Translations under genes and position numbers: made by a program
Source of the DNA: Salinibacillus xinjiangensis
Lineage (GTDB): Bacteria; Bacillota; Bacilli; Bacillales; Alkalibacillaceae
DNA: 64,000 bases
Direction of reading: 5' to 3'
Assembly: GCF_009649735.1 (NCBI RefSeq)
Contig: NZ_WJNH01000001.1
Coordinates: 389,076-453,075, forward strand
In this document: in pieces, positions 9,040 to 18,864 of the stretch
Numbering within the stretch: position 1 is the stretch's first letter
Layout of the letters: each line of letters starts with the position of its first letter
Notes under the pieces: generated by a model
The model's database searches: none
Seen by the model: the letters and a program-made list of their open reading frames with translations, nothing else
Told to the model about the DNA's origin: nothing

Positions 9040-9914
9040 CTGTTAATCCTTCCTTTCAAAAACTGAAACCCATATATGCTCAATGTAGTTAGTGAAAAGA
9101 TAATTGCACCAAATACAAAATAATAAACAAAAAAGGAATCGTTTGATTGTGATAATACACTAGTTAAATAACGGTGAAAAACTGTAAAAACAGAGTTTCC
9201 TTGAACAAAGAAAGAGACAAAAAGACTGAACAAGGAAAATTCAAGTATCCATGCAACAATCGAAAGCAAAAGAATAAAAGGAGAGCGTCCAGTTACTAAC
9301 AATTTTTGGGTCCTATAAAGACTTTTACCATGCTCTAACGCTTTTAGTGCTTTTACTGCTTTTAATGAATGTACCTTTTTAACCATAAACTCATTTAAAT
9401 AACGATAGGTTGACGGGAAGAAAAGGTAGACAAAAAGAAAGAAAACAATAAAAAGTAATAAGAGAACACTTAAATATGAAATTTTTTCTGATGTAACAAG
9501 TTCATAAGGAATGAGAAATAGTAACAAAATACATGAATCAAAAAATCGTTCAGTTAACATCCCAAGAAAACTAATTCTGAAACTTTTTATCTGTTTACCA
9601 AATGAATAAAATTTAAAAACTTCACCAATTTTAAATGGGAACGTAATACTTACAAAGGTTGTTTTAATATACAATTTAATAAACTGTAGTGCAGGAATTC
9701 GAAACTCCATCAAAATTAAATAAAAACGGGCGCATTTCACGGCATGAATCGCTATATAAAGAAATACTGAGACAGCAATAACGCCAAAAGTAATTGGCGA
9801 TATAGATACAGTAACATCATCTACCTTATCTAATACCATCACACTTAAAACAAAAAGTGATGTGAATAGAAAAAATATATTAATAACGGAATGAAAAGAA
9901 ATTCTTCTCATCAT
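9036..9914 (-). CDS. Lysylphosphatidylglycerol-synthase-TM/UPF0104-like membrane protein
   Basis: This 292-residue polytopic protein has about seven or eight hydrophobic segments. It carries the family's characteristic block of a polar helix followed by TFVSITFPFKIGEVFKFYSF, resembling the flippase half of MprF and the stand-alone UPF0104/AglD-type proteins. Those are linked to moving or modifying polyprenyl-linked sugars. It starts in an ATGATG overlapping the GT2 stop codon and ends overlapping the kinase start. A likely role is flipping a lipid-linked precursor made by the adjacent GT2/GtrA pair, by inference. Confidence 0.75.
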   Translation of the reverse strand: MMRRISFHSVINIFFLFTSLFVLSVMVLDKVDDVTVSISPITFGVIAVSVFLYIAIHAVKCARFYLILMEFRIPALQFIKLYIKTTFVSITFPFKIGEVFKFYSFGKQIKSFRISFLGMLTERFFDSCILLLFLIPYELVTSEKISYLSVLLLLFIVFFLFVYLFFPSTYRYLNEFMVKKVHSLKAVKALKALEHGKSLYRTQKLLVTGRSPFILLLSIVAWILEFSLFSLFVSFFVQGNSVFTVFHRYLTSVLSQSNDSFFVYYFVFGAIIFSLTTLSIYGFQFLKGRINR

Positions 9915-10726
9915 TTCATTTCATCCATCTGTGTTTCGTTTTTTGCGATTATTTTTGCTGTATAATTTTCTTTTGGGCTGTCTCTTAATTCAGACGTGAT
10001 GAAACTTTCACGTTTTATGCTATATTTTCCTAACATCGATAATACTTTAACTGCTTGACTAAATAACTTAACATTTGAAAGTTGATCATCTTCCCTCCAA
10101 GTAATTGGAAAAAACATCAGACTGTGCTTATAGGTATGAGCAGCTAGGATCATACAATAGTTAAACGTTAATTTGTCTGGAAATTTTTCAAAAAAGCTAT
10201 TCTTCAACATGTCAACATGGTACATGTTAAGGCCAGAACCTAGGTCGAAAATTTTACGTCCAGTAACAACTGAAAATAAAAGATTATATACACGGTTTCC
10301 AAATGTTCGGAAGGAAGAGTACCCTTTTAGTTTCGAGTCTTTCATGAAACGAGCACCTAGACAACAATCGTACTGTTGGTATTTTTTGTTTTCAAGTATT
10401 GGAAGAATATCATGAATACTTCCTTGGTCATCTCCGTGAAGAACGATTACATAGTCATAGTTGTTTTCAATCGCATAAGAAAATGCCACTTTGTGAGATC
10501 CACCTAGCCCATAATTTTCATCATTTCGTAAGAGTGTCAATGGAAAATCAGGGTGTTCGTTAATGTAAGAAGAGACGACTTCCTCTGTTTTATCGGTGCT
10601 TCTATTGTTGACCATAATTACCGAAGAAATGTAACTCATCACTTTACTATCAAGTTGGTTTAGCACCCGAATAACTTGATTTTCACAGTTGTATCCAGGG
10701 ATAAATAATAATATTTTATCTTTCAT
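9911..10726 (-). CDS. Polyprenyl-phosphate-type GT2 glycosyltransferase
   Basis: A GT-A family 2 enzyme of 271 residues. The N terminus reads LFIPGYNCENQVIRVLNQL, NNRSTDKTEEVV supplies the first Asp, and YVIVLHGDDQGSIHDI carries the DxD-like metal motif. There is no C-terminal membrane domain. The adjacent GtrA-like membrane protein probably provides it, as in glucosyl/galactosyl-phosphate polyprenol systems. It likely makes a lipid-phosphate sugar donor used by the GT-C-like protein upstream. AAAGGACG precedes the ATG. Confidence 0.85.
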   Translation of the reverse strand: MKDKILLFIPGYNCENQVIRVLNQLDSKVMSYISSVIMVNNRSTDKTEEVVSSYINEHPDFPLTLLRNDENYGLGGSHKVAFSYAIENNYDYVIVLHGDDQGSIHDILPILENKKYQQYDCCLGARFMKDSKLKGYSSFRTFGNRVYNLLFSVVTGRKIFDLGSGLNMYHVDMLKNSFFEKFPDKLTFNYCMILAAHTYKHSLMFFPITWREDDQLSNVKLFSQAVKVLSMLGKYSIKRESFITSELRDSPKENYTAKIIAKNETQMDEMK

Positions 10727-10742
10727 ATTTTTCGTCCTTTCT

Positions 10743-11165
10743 TTATAATTTTTCGATCAACGTTTTCATCACGATATAGTTTGCCAAAAGCGTTATTGGC
10801 GTAATCAACACTTTTACCCATAATGCCAAGTTAGAAGAGATAGACTGTGGCAATACCATTGAATGATAGATAAAGTCATAAATAAACTGAGCTAGCCAAG
10901 AAATAAGTAAAAGTAGTAGAGCTTGGTAACCAAAGTACACAAAATATTTATAAATAAGCCTAATTCGAGGATTTGTTGATTTAAATACTTTATTAGTCGA
11001 TGCGAGAAAAACAAATGTAATTGCAGGTAATGCGCTCGCTATATTGGAAACAAATACACTTAGTTTTACATATTCAACTAGAATAGTATAGACTACAAAG
11101 TCAATCAACCAGCCTATTCCTGAAACTGCTACAAATGATAAAAATAAAAGTAATTTTTTAAACAA
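10743..11165 (-). CDS. GtrA-family membrane protein
   Basis: A 140-residue protein with four transmembrane helices, typical of GtrA: helix 1 contains SGIGWLIDFVVYTILVEY, helix 2 is flanked by AITFVFLASTNKVF, and a basic loop (STNPRIRLIYKY) precedes helix 3. GtrA proteins are proposed flippases for polyprenyl-phosphate sugars. The gene overlaps the upstream large membrane protein by 8 bases and is followed directly by the GT2 gene, the usual pairing. Confidence 0.88.
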   Translation of the reverse strand: MFKKLLLFLSFVAVSGIGWLIDFVVYTILVEYVKLSVFVSNIASALPAITFVFLASTNKVFKSTNPRIRLIYKYFVYFGYQALLLLLISWLAQFIYDFIYHSMVLPQSISSNLALWVKVLITPITLLANYIVMKTLIEKL

Positions 11166-12777
11166 AGAAATCTACCTTACTTTCATATTTTTTGTTATAA
11201 AAGAACATCACTAAAAATAAGGTTAAGAAGACATAACCAATCAAGTATACTGGGAAATAATACATAAACCAATGATCCGGAGCAGCAGCGAACACAAGCG
11301 GAACTTTTAGTAATACCAAAATGGTTAATAGACAATTAGTCCACCTCTTCTTAATCAAAGAGATAATAAATATAATGAATATGGCCATCAAGGGTGGTAT
11401 TACATTATAAAAAACATGATAGGATATCGTAGTTTTTGTATAGTTCGATAAATCACGGCCTTCTAATAGCTTTATGGTCTTCTCCCTTACATCCACATAT
11501 GGTGGGTGGTTTAGTGAATATTGTTTAAACCTGTCATAAGGTGGTCCTCTAAAAGAATATAATTTTGACGTGTCACGTTGTGTGTTTAATTGGTCATGAA
11601 AAAAAGCAGAAGTAGCGAGAAACGTATCAATTCGTTCATGAAAAAAAACAGGGAGATAAGAAAAAACAAGTTCATAATACGTATTTTTAAAGGTGCTAAA
11701 CTCTTCTTGTGTATAATTAGAACGTATCAACTCTTTTTCATTCCAAAAAGCACCAATCCCTCGATTATGTTTCATAAATAGTTCTACATTTATAACTTGA
11801 TTAATATCTTTTAACCTTGGATCGTCTTGAAGCGATGCTTCTTTAACAATTGGTAAAAGTGGTTCAACTATTGCTGTCAACTCATACCGATCACTTTCTT
11901 TTTGGTCTTTAATAAAGTAACTTTGAAAAGAGCTTAATCCCGAAAACATTATGAATGTTGTCACAACAAGAATAAGTTTGTGTATGTTCAACAACTTTGA
12001 TTTAAACAATAAAATAAGGACTAAAGGAGCAAGAAAAACGTAATATACGGATTCACCTCGCCATGTGGCAAGGATGCTAATGAGAAACGAACTCATAATC
12101 ACTAACTTAATGGACCACTTTCTTTTATCGATCCTCATAAAGAGAATAAAGGTAATAAAAAATAATTCTAAATACGAATAAAGTGACAACCGTAATGGAT
12201 GTAAATTACTATCAAGAACGGCCAAAGATAAAAAAGGAACATAAACCAAATAAAGATACCTTTTTTTGTCAATGAAACGACTCATTTTAAAAACAATATA
12301 ACCAACTACCATGGACATTATAATGTTTTGAAACAAGAGAATTCCCGCTGGGAAAGGGAAAATCTGTAATGCAGTCATAAATAATATTGATGTAAGTGAA
12401 TGTTGCCAAGGATTGACTACAAGTCTAGTTGCCTTTTCCAAAACAAAAAATTCGTCCCATCTCCACACACCTGGCCATGTAAGAAGAAGGAAAAAGAGCA
12501 TGATTGCAAAATAAATCAAAGAATACTTAATAAATAAAATGGTGTTACGATCTCTTTTTTTGATTATATATGAAATAAATTGCCACATTACTAATAAAAG
12601 AATTAGGGATAAACCTTTAATGCTGCACCATAAAACTAATTTTGAAAGGGGCAAATTAGTAATTGAAAACGTAAAGATGAAACGATCAGTGAAAAAACTA
12701 AAAAACCAATGAAAAAGTGCAACAATAATGAATTTTCTATCAAAATAAGGAAAAGAGGGAAGTTTTAGCAACTTCAT
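11158..12777 (-). CDS. Large GT-C-like membrane protein (DUF6020-like)
   Basis: A 539-residue protein with about twelve hydrophobic helices and a long soluble loop (about residues 285-425). After the fourth or fifth helix is TWPGVWRWDEFFVLEKATR. This matches the Pro-Gly-x-x-x-x-Asp-(Glu) motif in the first exposed loop of DUF6020-type and related GT-C glycosyltransferases. These use polyprenyl-phosphate sugars as donors outside the membrane. It heads the seven-gene minus-strand operon, so the GT2/GtrA pair is a likely source of its donor. The start is set by a GGAG about 11 bases upstream. Assignment to family is from memory and motif only. Confidence 0.7.
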   Translation of the reverse strand: MKLLKLPSFPYFDRKFIIVALFHWFFSFFTDRFIFTFSITNLPLSKLVLWCSIKGLSLILLLVMWQFISYIIKKRDRNTILFIKYSLIYFAIMLFFLLLTWPGVWRWDEFFVLEKATRLVVNPWQHSLTSILFMTALQIFPFPAGILLFQNIIMSMVVGYIVFKMSRFIDKKRYLYLVYVPFLSLAVLDSNLHPLRLSLYSYLELFFITFILFMRIDKRKWSIKLVIMSSFLISILATWRGESVYYVFLAPLVLILLFKSKLLNIHKLILVVTTFIMFSGLSSFQSYFIKDQKESDRYELTAIVEPLLPIVKEASLQDDPRLKDINQVINVELFMKHNRGIGAFWNEKELIRSNYTQEEFSTFKNTYYELVFSYLPVFFHERIDTFLATSAFFHDQLNTQRDTSKLYSFRGPPYDRFKQYSLNHPPYVDVREKTIKLLEGRDLSNYTKTTISYHVFYNVIPPLMAIFIIFIISLIKKRWTNCLLTILVLLKVPLVFAAAPDHWFMYYFPVYLIGYVFLTLFLVMFFYNKKYESKVDFFV

Positions 12778-13213
12778 TTAAAAACAGCTCCAATCTTATA
12801 TTACATACCTTTCGATGACTTGTAGAATCTGCATCCCAAAATGGTTTTGTTTTTCGTTTATACAACAAGAAGCAAATTAGAAACCCTAATGTTTTAGAAA
12901 AGCACATCTTAAATGTACTTACTTTTTTTAAATGTAAACACCGATAAAAGTAAACATATGTTAAAAAGCAAACTATGACTCTTTGTTTTCGCAAATAATT
13001 AACAAAATGACATAGATACTGACTAAAAAAACCATCCACACCGTTCTTCACAGCTTCATACTCACCGCTAAACTAAGAGAATCATTATTATCTTAAGAAT
13101 ACTCACATCACTCGCCATTTCAATTAAATTCAACTGTAAACTATAACAGACAACAGAGCGCATAACACCGATTGCCTAGTATATTACCTAGCTTTTACTA
13201 ACTGTTTTGGATG
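12778..13213. other. Gene-free interval upstream of the seven-gene operon
   Basis: No convincing gene is seen in these 436 bases. A 103-codon minus-strand frame here (to 13051) has no ribosome site and unusual composition. The interval must hold the promoter of the operon starting at 12777 and the 3' end of the galE transcript. I see no clear terminator hairpin. Confidence 0.5.
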
Positions 13214-14200
13214 TTAATCATTAAAACCATTAGGATTATTTTTATGCCATTTCCATGCATGCTCAATAATAGTGTTAATATCATTGTAATTCGGATTCCA
13301 GTCCAGATGTTTCTTTGCCTTTTCTGAAGAAGCAATTAATACTGCAGGATCTCCAGGTCTTCTTGGAGCATTTTCAGCCTCGATAACTTCACCTGTCACT
13401 TTACGGCATGTTTCAATAATATCTTTCACTGAAAAACCATTTCCGTTGCCCAAGTTAAATATATTTGATTCCTCAGTTTCCCTCAAATACTTAACCGATA
13501 AGTAATGAGCCTCTGCCAAGTCCATGACATGAATATAGTCTCTAACACAAGTTCCATCTTCCGTATTATAATCGTCACCAAAAATAAAGATTTTATCTCG
13601 TTGTCCTAATGCCGTTTGTAAAACAAGAGGAATCAAATGAGATTCGGGATTATGGTCTTCCCCAATTCGGCCAGATGGATCAGCTCCAGCCGCATTAAAG
13701 TACCGAAGACATACTGATTTTAACCCGTACGCTTGATCTGCCCAATGAAACATTTTTTCTATAGCTAGCTTGGTTTCGCCATATGGATTTGTTGGTAATG
13801 TATATTGCTTTTCCTCAATCGGAACAGATGATGGATTGCCATATGTCGCAGCGGTTGATGAAAACACAATATTTTTCACATTATGTTCAACCATTTTCTT
13901 AATTAATTGATAAGTCGCAATTAGATTATTTTCATAGTACTTAAAAGGATTCTCAACACTTTCGCCGACCAACGAATCAGCTGCGAAGTGAATAACTGTG
14001 TCTATGTTATTCTCTGTAAAAATCCTGTCTAGTAGTTCTTCGTCTCTAATGTCTCCATTATAGAACGTTTGATTAAGTGTAGCTTCAGCATGTCCCTTAG
14101 ATAAATTATCTAAAATGACTATATCTTCACCTTTTTCGTTAAGTAATAGTGATGTGTGACTGCCTATATAACCTGCTCCACCTGTTACTAAAATAGTCAT
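13214..14200 (-). CDS. galE: UDP-glucose 4-epimerase
   Basis: A short-chain dehydrogenase-fold enzyme (328 residues) interconverting UDP-Glc and UDP-Gal. Evidence: the N-terminal NAD loop TGGAGYIGSH, the catalytic pair in SSTAATYG and NPYGETKLAIE (Tyr-x3-Lys), and the family signature NAAGADPSGRIGEDHNPESHL. The length is typical. GGGGG precedes the ATG. It follows cysQ by only 17 bases, so it appears to be the last gene of the sat-permease-cysC-cysQ operon. That is an unusual link between PAPS supply and nucleotide-sugar supply. Confidence 0.95.
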   Translation of the reverse strand: MTILVTGGAGYIGSHTSLLLNEKGEDIVILDNLSKGHAEATLNQTFYNGDIRDEELLDRIFTENNIDTVIHFAADSLVGESVENPFKYYENNLIATYQLIKKMVEHNVKNIVFSSTAATYGNPSSVPIEEKQYTLPTNPYGETKLAIEKMFHWADQAYGLKSVCLRYFNAAGADPSGRIGEDHNPESHLIPLVLQTALGQRDKIFIFGDDYNTEDGTCVRDYIHVMDLAEAHYLSVKYLRETEESNIFNLGNGNGFSVKDIIETCRKVTGEVIEAENAPRRPGDPAVLIASSEKAKKHLDWNPNYNDINTIIEHAWKWHKNNPNGFND

Positions 14201-14217
14201 ATATATCCCCCAAACCC

Positions 14218-15030
14218 TTATCTTTTAACTAAAAACCAGCCATTTAAAAGGTTTTCCTTATTATAGGAAAATCGTTCGTTATTCTCATGTTTTAATACTT
14301 TACCTCCAACGGCTTCAACAATAGCTTGTCCAGCTCCAGTATCCCACTCCATTGTTGGGGCAAATCTAGGATAATAGGCTGCATTACCTTCTGCGACTAA
14401 ACAAAATTTCAGTGAACTACCAGCAGAAACAACCTCTATTTGACTGTGTTTAGACTCTAAATCATTAATAAACGCTTGTGTTTCTTCAGACATGTGAGAA
14501 CGACTCGCAACCACTTTCACATAGTCATCATTAGAGTTTAGTGAAAGCTTTTCAGATCGATTCAGAAGATCCTGTTCACTTTTAATTTCTAGCGTTGAAA
14601 ACCTTTCTAACTTAAATCCTCCTAAACCTACTTTACCAAAGTAAAGAGTATCTAGAGCAGGAGCATAGATGATACCTATTGTAGGGTATTGTCCCTCTAT
14701 CAAGGCGATATTAACAGTGAACTCTCCGTTTTTTTTAATAAACTCCTTGGTACCATCTAGTGGGTCAACTAACCAGAAGCTCTCCCAATCTTTTCTGTCT
14801 TCATATGAGATATCAGCGCCTTCTTCACTTAAAACAGGAATTTGCGCATAATTTGATTCAAGACCTTCAACAATGACATTGTGTGAGCGCTTGTCCGCAA
14901 TGGTTAAAGGTGAATCATCATCTTTTATCTCAACGTTAAATTCATCACTTTCATACACTTTCATGATTTCAGAACCTGCTTTTAAGGCGATATTCGATAA
15001 GTACGCAAAGTCAATGTTATCTTTATTCAT
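14218..15030 (-). CDS. cysQ: 3'(2'),5'-bisphosphate nucleotidase
   Basis: A Mg-dependent inositol-monophosphatase-fold phosphatase that turns PAP (the by-product of sulfotransferases) into AMP. Motifs in order: the loop DDSPLTIADKRS, VLSEEGADI with the metal-binding Glu residues, WLVDPLDGTKEFI (the DPLDGT signature), and late WDTGAGQAIVEAVGG. The length (270) is right for CysQ. The start codon overlaps the cysC stop as TAATG. PAP removal matters where PAPS is being used by sulfotransferases or PAPS reductase; only sulfotransferase-like genes are visible nearby. Confidence 0.93.
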   Translation of the reverse strand: MNKDNIDFAYLSNIALKAGSEIMKVYESDEFNVEIKDDDSPLTIADKRSHNVIVEGLESNYAQIPVLSEEGADISYEDRKDWESFWLVDPLDGTKEFIKKNGEFTVNIALIEGQYPTIGIIYAPALDTLYFGKVGLGGFKLERFSTLEIKSEQDLLNRSEKLSLNSNDDYVKVVASRSHMSEETQAFINDLESKHSQIEVVSAGSSLKFCLVAEGNAAYYPRFAPTMEWDTGAGQAIVEAVGGKVLKHENNERFSYNKENLLNGWFLVKR

Positions 15031-15632
15031 TATTGAATATACCCTTTCTCTTTTAGATAGGTAACAATTAGTTTCACAGACTCTTGGAGAGGTTGTTTAT
15101 CAGTTTCAATGATAAGTTCTGGATTATTAGGCTCTTCATATGGAGCATCAATACCCGTAAATCCTTTGATTTCTCCTGCACGCGCTTTTTTGTATAATCC
15201 CTTAGGGTCTCGTTCTTCACAAGTTTCTACACTTGCTTTAACAAATACCTCGATAAATTCATTTTCATCTAGTAGTTGACGGACATTGTCACGATCTTCA
15301 CGATAAGGAGAAATAAATGCCGTTAATGTTATTAAACCTGCATCTACCATAAGCTTTGATACTTCTCCAATACGTCGAATATTTTCGGTACGATCTTCTG
15401 GGCTGAAACCTACATTTTTATTTAATCCATGACGTACATTGTCGCCATCTAAACGATAAGTATGAACTCCCATAGCATGAAGTTCTTTTTCTAACTCCAC
15501 GGAGATTGTTGATTTTCCGGAACCAGATAAACCCGTTAACCATAGAACCGCACTTTTATGCCCGTTTAATTTTTGACGTTCTTCTTTTGTTACCTTTGAA
15601 TCATGCCATACAATATTTGTTGATTTACTCAT
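15030..15632 (-). CDS. cysC: Adenylyl-sulfate (APS) kinase
   Basis: It phosphorylates APS to PAPS with ATP. The 200-residue protein shows the Walker A loop [11 protein letters not shown], the [16 protein letters not shown] substrate loop, [28 protein letters not shown], and [21 protein letters not shown], all characteristic of CysC. AGGAGG precedes the ATG. It lies 13 bases after the permease gene and is translationally coupled to cysQ. It is a stand-alone enzyme, not fused to Sat. Confidence 0.96.
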   Translation of the reverse strand: MSKSTNIVWHDSKVTKEERQKLNGHKSAVLWLTGLSGSGKSTISVELEKELHAMGVHTYRLDGDNVRHGLNKNVGFSPEDRTENIRRIGEVSKLMVDAGLITLTAFISPYREDRDNVRQLLDENEFIEVFVKASVETCEERDPKGLYKKARAGEIKGFTGIDAPYEEPNNPELIIETDKQPLQESVKLIVTYLKEKGYIQ

Positions 15633-15645
15633 ATTTAATTTCCTC

Positions 15646-17424
15646 CTAAAACCATACTATATTTACTATAATTACTGTTGTTATCATAACAAGAATGCTT
15701 AATGGTGTTCCTACTTTTATATAATCAGAAAATTTATATCCACCTGGTCCATACACAATCAAGTTTGTTTGATACCCAATTGGCGTAATAAAGCTTGCAG
15801 AAGCAGCGATTGCTATAATGACGGCAAATCCCATTGGATCAAGTTGTAGTTTTTCTGCCATTTCTAATCCAATTGGAACCATTAATACCGCAGCAGCACT
15901 ATTCGTAATTAATTCAGTGAAAACATTCGTTAACATATAAGTTAATAAAAGAATGGCAATTAGACCAAGTGGTTTACCAATAGTTAAAAGACCATCAGCA
16001 ATCCATTGAGCAAGTCCTGTTTTTGTCATTGCAACTCCCACCCCAAAGGAACTGGCAATTAATAATAACACATTAAACTGAACATGTTGTTTTGCTTCGG
16101 CTGGTGAGATAACTCGTGTTAGTAATAATAAAAAGACTGCTAAAGCCATCGCCTTAAACATAGAAAACAAGCCTGTGCTCACTGTGGCAATCATGATCAA
16201 CAATAATCCTAAAGAAAACCATCCTTTTTTAGGATTCTCATTTAAGGGTTCCGGTGTTTCTAAAGAGGACACAACGTAAAAGTCATTAGACTGCTGAAAC
16301 TTTTCGATAAAGTCTGAGCCCGCTAAAAGTAATAATGTATCCCCTGGTTTCAATACAATTTCCCCGATTTTGCTCCTAATACGTTCATTATTACGGTGAA
16401 CTGCTATAATCCCAGCATCAAACCTAGAACGAAATTTCGATTGTCTAATGGTTTTAGATAATAGAGATGATTGATGGGAGACCACAACTTCTACCAATTG
16501 GTTTACTCCATTTCGTAAGTCATCAAGTTCTAAATTCGTACCCGTTTCTAAATATAGACCCTTGGTTTTTTGTAAATCTGCTAAGGTAGAAATAAGACCT
16601 GCAAATATTAAACGGTCTCCTGACTGAATAATAGTTGTTGAACGAACTGGTGAAATTCGGTCATTATCTCGAACAATTTCAATTAGATATAAGCCTTTTA
16701 ACTCTCTAAGGCCCGCTTCTTGTACAGAGCGGTTAATATAAGGAAAATCATTCCCTACCAATAGTTCAGCTATATATTCCCTTGATTCTTCTTTAATTTG
16801 TTGTTTAAACCCTTTTTGATCAGGTAATATTTTATATCCAACAGTAAAGATATAAATAAGACCTATAATTGTAATTGGGATCCCAACTACTGCCAATTGG
16901 AAAATGGTAAATCCTTCAAAACCATAGTCCAATAACATTCCATGTACAACCAAATTAGTCGAAGTACCCATCAATGTTGCAGTACCGCCTAATATAGTTG
17001 CATAGGACAAAGGAATTAAAAACTTAGATGGGGCAATATTATAATCTTCGCACCATTTTTTTATTAAAGGGGTAAAGGTAACCACAATCGGAGTATTGTT
17101 TAAAAAACCAGAAAAAATAGACGATGGTATAAAGAAACGAATCATAGAGCCACGTACGGTATTGCTGTTTCTAACCCACATTCGCATTAACCTGTCTACC
17201 AAGCCACTTTTCTGAATAGCTCCGGCGATAATAAATAATAAAGCAATGGTGAGCATCCCTTCATTAGAGAATCCTCGTAATGCTTCATCTACTGATATTA
17301 TGTCTAACATTAACAAAACTATTAATACAGAAAAAACAACCATGTCTGGGCGGGCTACTTCAAGAAGTAGCCCCCCTAACATGGCTAATATCATAATTAA
17401 TACGAACACCATTTCAAATGACAT
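15646..17424 (-). CDS. SLC13/DASS-family anion permease with two TrkA-C domains (probable sulfate importer)
   Basis: A 592-residue transporter. The N-terminal helices include the conserved [17 protein letters not shown] motif and [21 protein letters not shown]. Two cytoplasmic TrkA-C (RCK-C) regulatory domains occupy about residues 205-375. The C-terminal helical half includes [19 protein letters not shown] and [14 protein letters not shown]. Proteins of this layout carry sulfate or other divalent anions with Na+. Position between sat and cysC, with gaps of only 15 and 13 bases, makes sulfate the likely substrate. It would feed PAPS synthesis directly. Confidence 0.9.
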   Translation of the reverse strand: MSFEMVFVLIMILAMLGGLLLEVARPDMVVFSVLIVLLMLDIISVDEALRGFSNEGMLTIALLFIIAGAIQKSGLVDRLMRMWVRNSNTVRGSMIRFFIPSSIFSGFLNNTPIVVTFTPLIKKWCEDYNIAPSKFLIPLSYATILGGTATLMGTSTNLVVHGMLLDYGFEGFTIFQLAVVGIPITIIGLIYIFTVGYKILPDQKGFKQQIKEESREYIAELLVGNDFPYINRSVQEAGLRELKGLYLIEIVRDNDRISPVRSTTIIQSGDRLIFAGLISTLADLQKTKGLYLETGTNLELDDLRNGVNQLVEVVVSHQSSLLSKTIRQSKFRSRFDAGIIAVHRNNERIRSKIGEIVLKPGDTLLLLAGSDFIEKFQQSNDFYVVSSLETPEPLNENPKKGWFSLGLLLIMIATVSTGLFSMFKAMALAVFLLLLTRVISPAEAKQHVQFNVLLLIASSFGVGVAMTKTGLAQWIADGLLTIGKPLGLIAILLLTYMLTNVFTELITNSAAAVLMVPIGLEMAEKLQLDPMGFAVIIAIAASASFITPIGYQTNLIVYGPGGYKFSDYIKVGTPLSILVMITTVIIVNIVWF

Positions 17425-17440
17425 GGGTGAGATGCCCCTT

Positions 17441-18598
17441 TTATTTTTGCATACCCTTAATTAAAACTTCTACAACTTCTGGACGTGAAAATTCTTTTGG
17501 TGGCTTTTGACCATTCTTAAGCATTTCACGCACTTTTGTTCCACTCAAGTGAACATGGTCTTCTTTTCCATGTGGGCATGTTTTAGCTGATGCCATATTT
17601 TCACATTTTTTGCAATAGAATGCATGTTCAAATTTAAAAATCTGAATGCCAAGTTCATCTTCATATTTGGAGATTAATTCTTGTGCATCATATGTCCCAT
17701 AATAATCGCCAACACCAGCGTGATCACGTCCAACTATGAAGTGGGTGCATCCGTAGTTTTTACGAACAATAGCATGTAATATCGCTTCACGAGGTCCAGC
17801 ATATCTCATTGCAGCCGGATAGATGACAAGACGTGTACGGTTTTCAGGATAGTAATGTTTTAAAATAGTTTGATAACTCTCCATACGTACATCAGCAGGA
17901 ATATCATCAGACTTTGTTTCCCCAACTAATGGATTCAATAATAATCCATCTACTGCTTCTAATGCAGTTTTTTGGATATATTCGTGAGCGCGGTGCACTG
18001 GGTTACGGGTTTGGAATCCAACAATTGTTTTCCAACCTAAATCCTTAAACATTTGGCGTGTTTCAATCGGATCCATATAAAAGTCTTCAAACTCACCATG
18101 ATCAGGGCGATTTAATAAAGTTATAGGTCCAGCTAAGTAAACTTCACCTTTTTCATATACTTTTTTAACCCCTGGGTGTTTATCTTCCTTTGTACCATAA
18201 ACCTTTTCTGCCTCAACTTCTTTATCGTAAGTATATTTTTCTTCAATCTGAATAGTTCCATAAGTAATACCATCTTCGCCTACTAGTGCTACTTCTTCAC
18301 CAATCTCAATTTTATCAGCTTCTTCTTTGGATACTGGTAAGGTGATTGGTATACTCCAAACAGTTCCATCAGTTAAGCGTAAATTGTGAACTACATTTTC
18401 GTAGTCTTCTTTTCCCATGAATCCTGTAAGTGGACTAAATCCCCCAATCCCAACCAATTCTAGGTCAGAAATAGTCCATTTTGAAATGATAATTTTCTTA
18501 AGGTTATTGTCATCTTGCGTGCTATTTCCACTTTCTCTGTTAACTAATTCTCCACCGTGTGCTGGATTTTTAACTGTTTCATCTTGTGTTATTGCCAT
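17441..18598 (-). CDS. sat: Sulfate adenylyltransferase (ATP sulfurylase)
   Basis: It converts sulfate and ATP to APS. The protein (about 385 residues, monofunctional) has [17 protein letters not shown] (the QxRNPxHxxH active site), then [13 protein letters not shown] and [14 protein letters not shown]. The C-terminal zinc-type segment reads [18 protein letters not shown], followed by [12 protein letters not shown] start it at the ATG at 18598 because a GGGGG lies 7 bases upstream; an in-frame TTG at 18613 would sit before that ribosome site. It is the first gene of the sat-permease-cysC-cysQ-galE unit. Confidence 0.95.
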   Translation of the reverse strand: MAITQDETVKNPAHGGELVNRESGNSTQDDNNLKKIIISKWTISDLELVGIGGFSPLTGFMGKEDYENVVHNLRLTDGTVWSIPITLPVSKEEADKIEIGEEVALVGEDGITYGTIQIEEKYTYDKEVEAEKVYGTKEDKHPGVKKVYEKGEVYLAGPITLLNRPDHGEFEDFYMDPIETRQMFKDLGWKTIVGFQTRNPVHRAHEYIQKTALEAVDGLLLNPLVGETKSDDIPADVRMESYQTILKHYYPENRTRLVIYPAAMRYAGPREAILHAIVRKNYGCTHFIVGRDHAGVGDYYGTYDAQELISKYEDELGIQIFKFEHAFYCKKCENMASAKTCPHGKEDHVHLSGTKVREMLKNGQKPPKEFSRPEVVEVLIKGMQK

Positions 18599-18864
18599 AA
18601 AGAATACCCCCAATTTTTTTGATTTTGATTTTTAAAATTATATTTTTAAACCTTATAACTACTCAAATCCAATATGTTGCCTAGTAGTATTAAGGTAAGC
18701 TTGTATTTTACGTAATTACATTTTCAAATGCATCTTTATAATATCATTTTCAATTTTATAGTATTTTTTTCAAGATATATAATTTCGTTTAAAAGTACTG
18801 ACAGGGAATTTACACAGTTAGGATAGCAAGAACTAATATAAATGTCTTGTTTTTAAGGGTAGTT
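18599..18864. other. Intergenic region upstream of sat
   Basis: These 266 AT-rich bases separate the Wzx gene from sat on the same strand. No gene and no convincing riboswitch-like fold is seen. They probably hold the promoter of the PAPS-cassette operon; I could not pick a clear -35/-10 pair. Confidence 0.4.

Noticed and set aside
12740..13051. 103-codon minus-strand frame overlapping the start of the GT-C-like gene
   Set aside because: No ribosome site, aromatic/Cys-rich odd composition, overlap with a well-supported gene, and no family resemblance.
14218..18598. Plain sulfate assimilation operon for cysteine synthesis
   Set aside because: Possible but less favoured: cysH and sulfite reductase genes are missing in the window, cysQ and galE are part of the operon, and sulfotransferase-like genes are adjacent. 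Not excluded.
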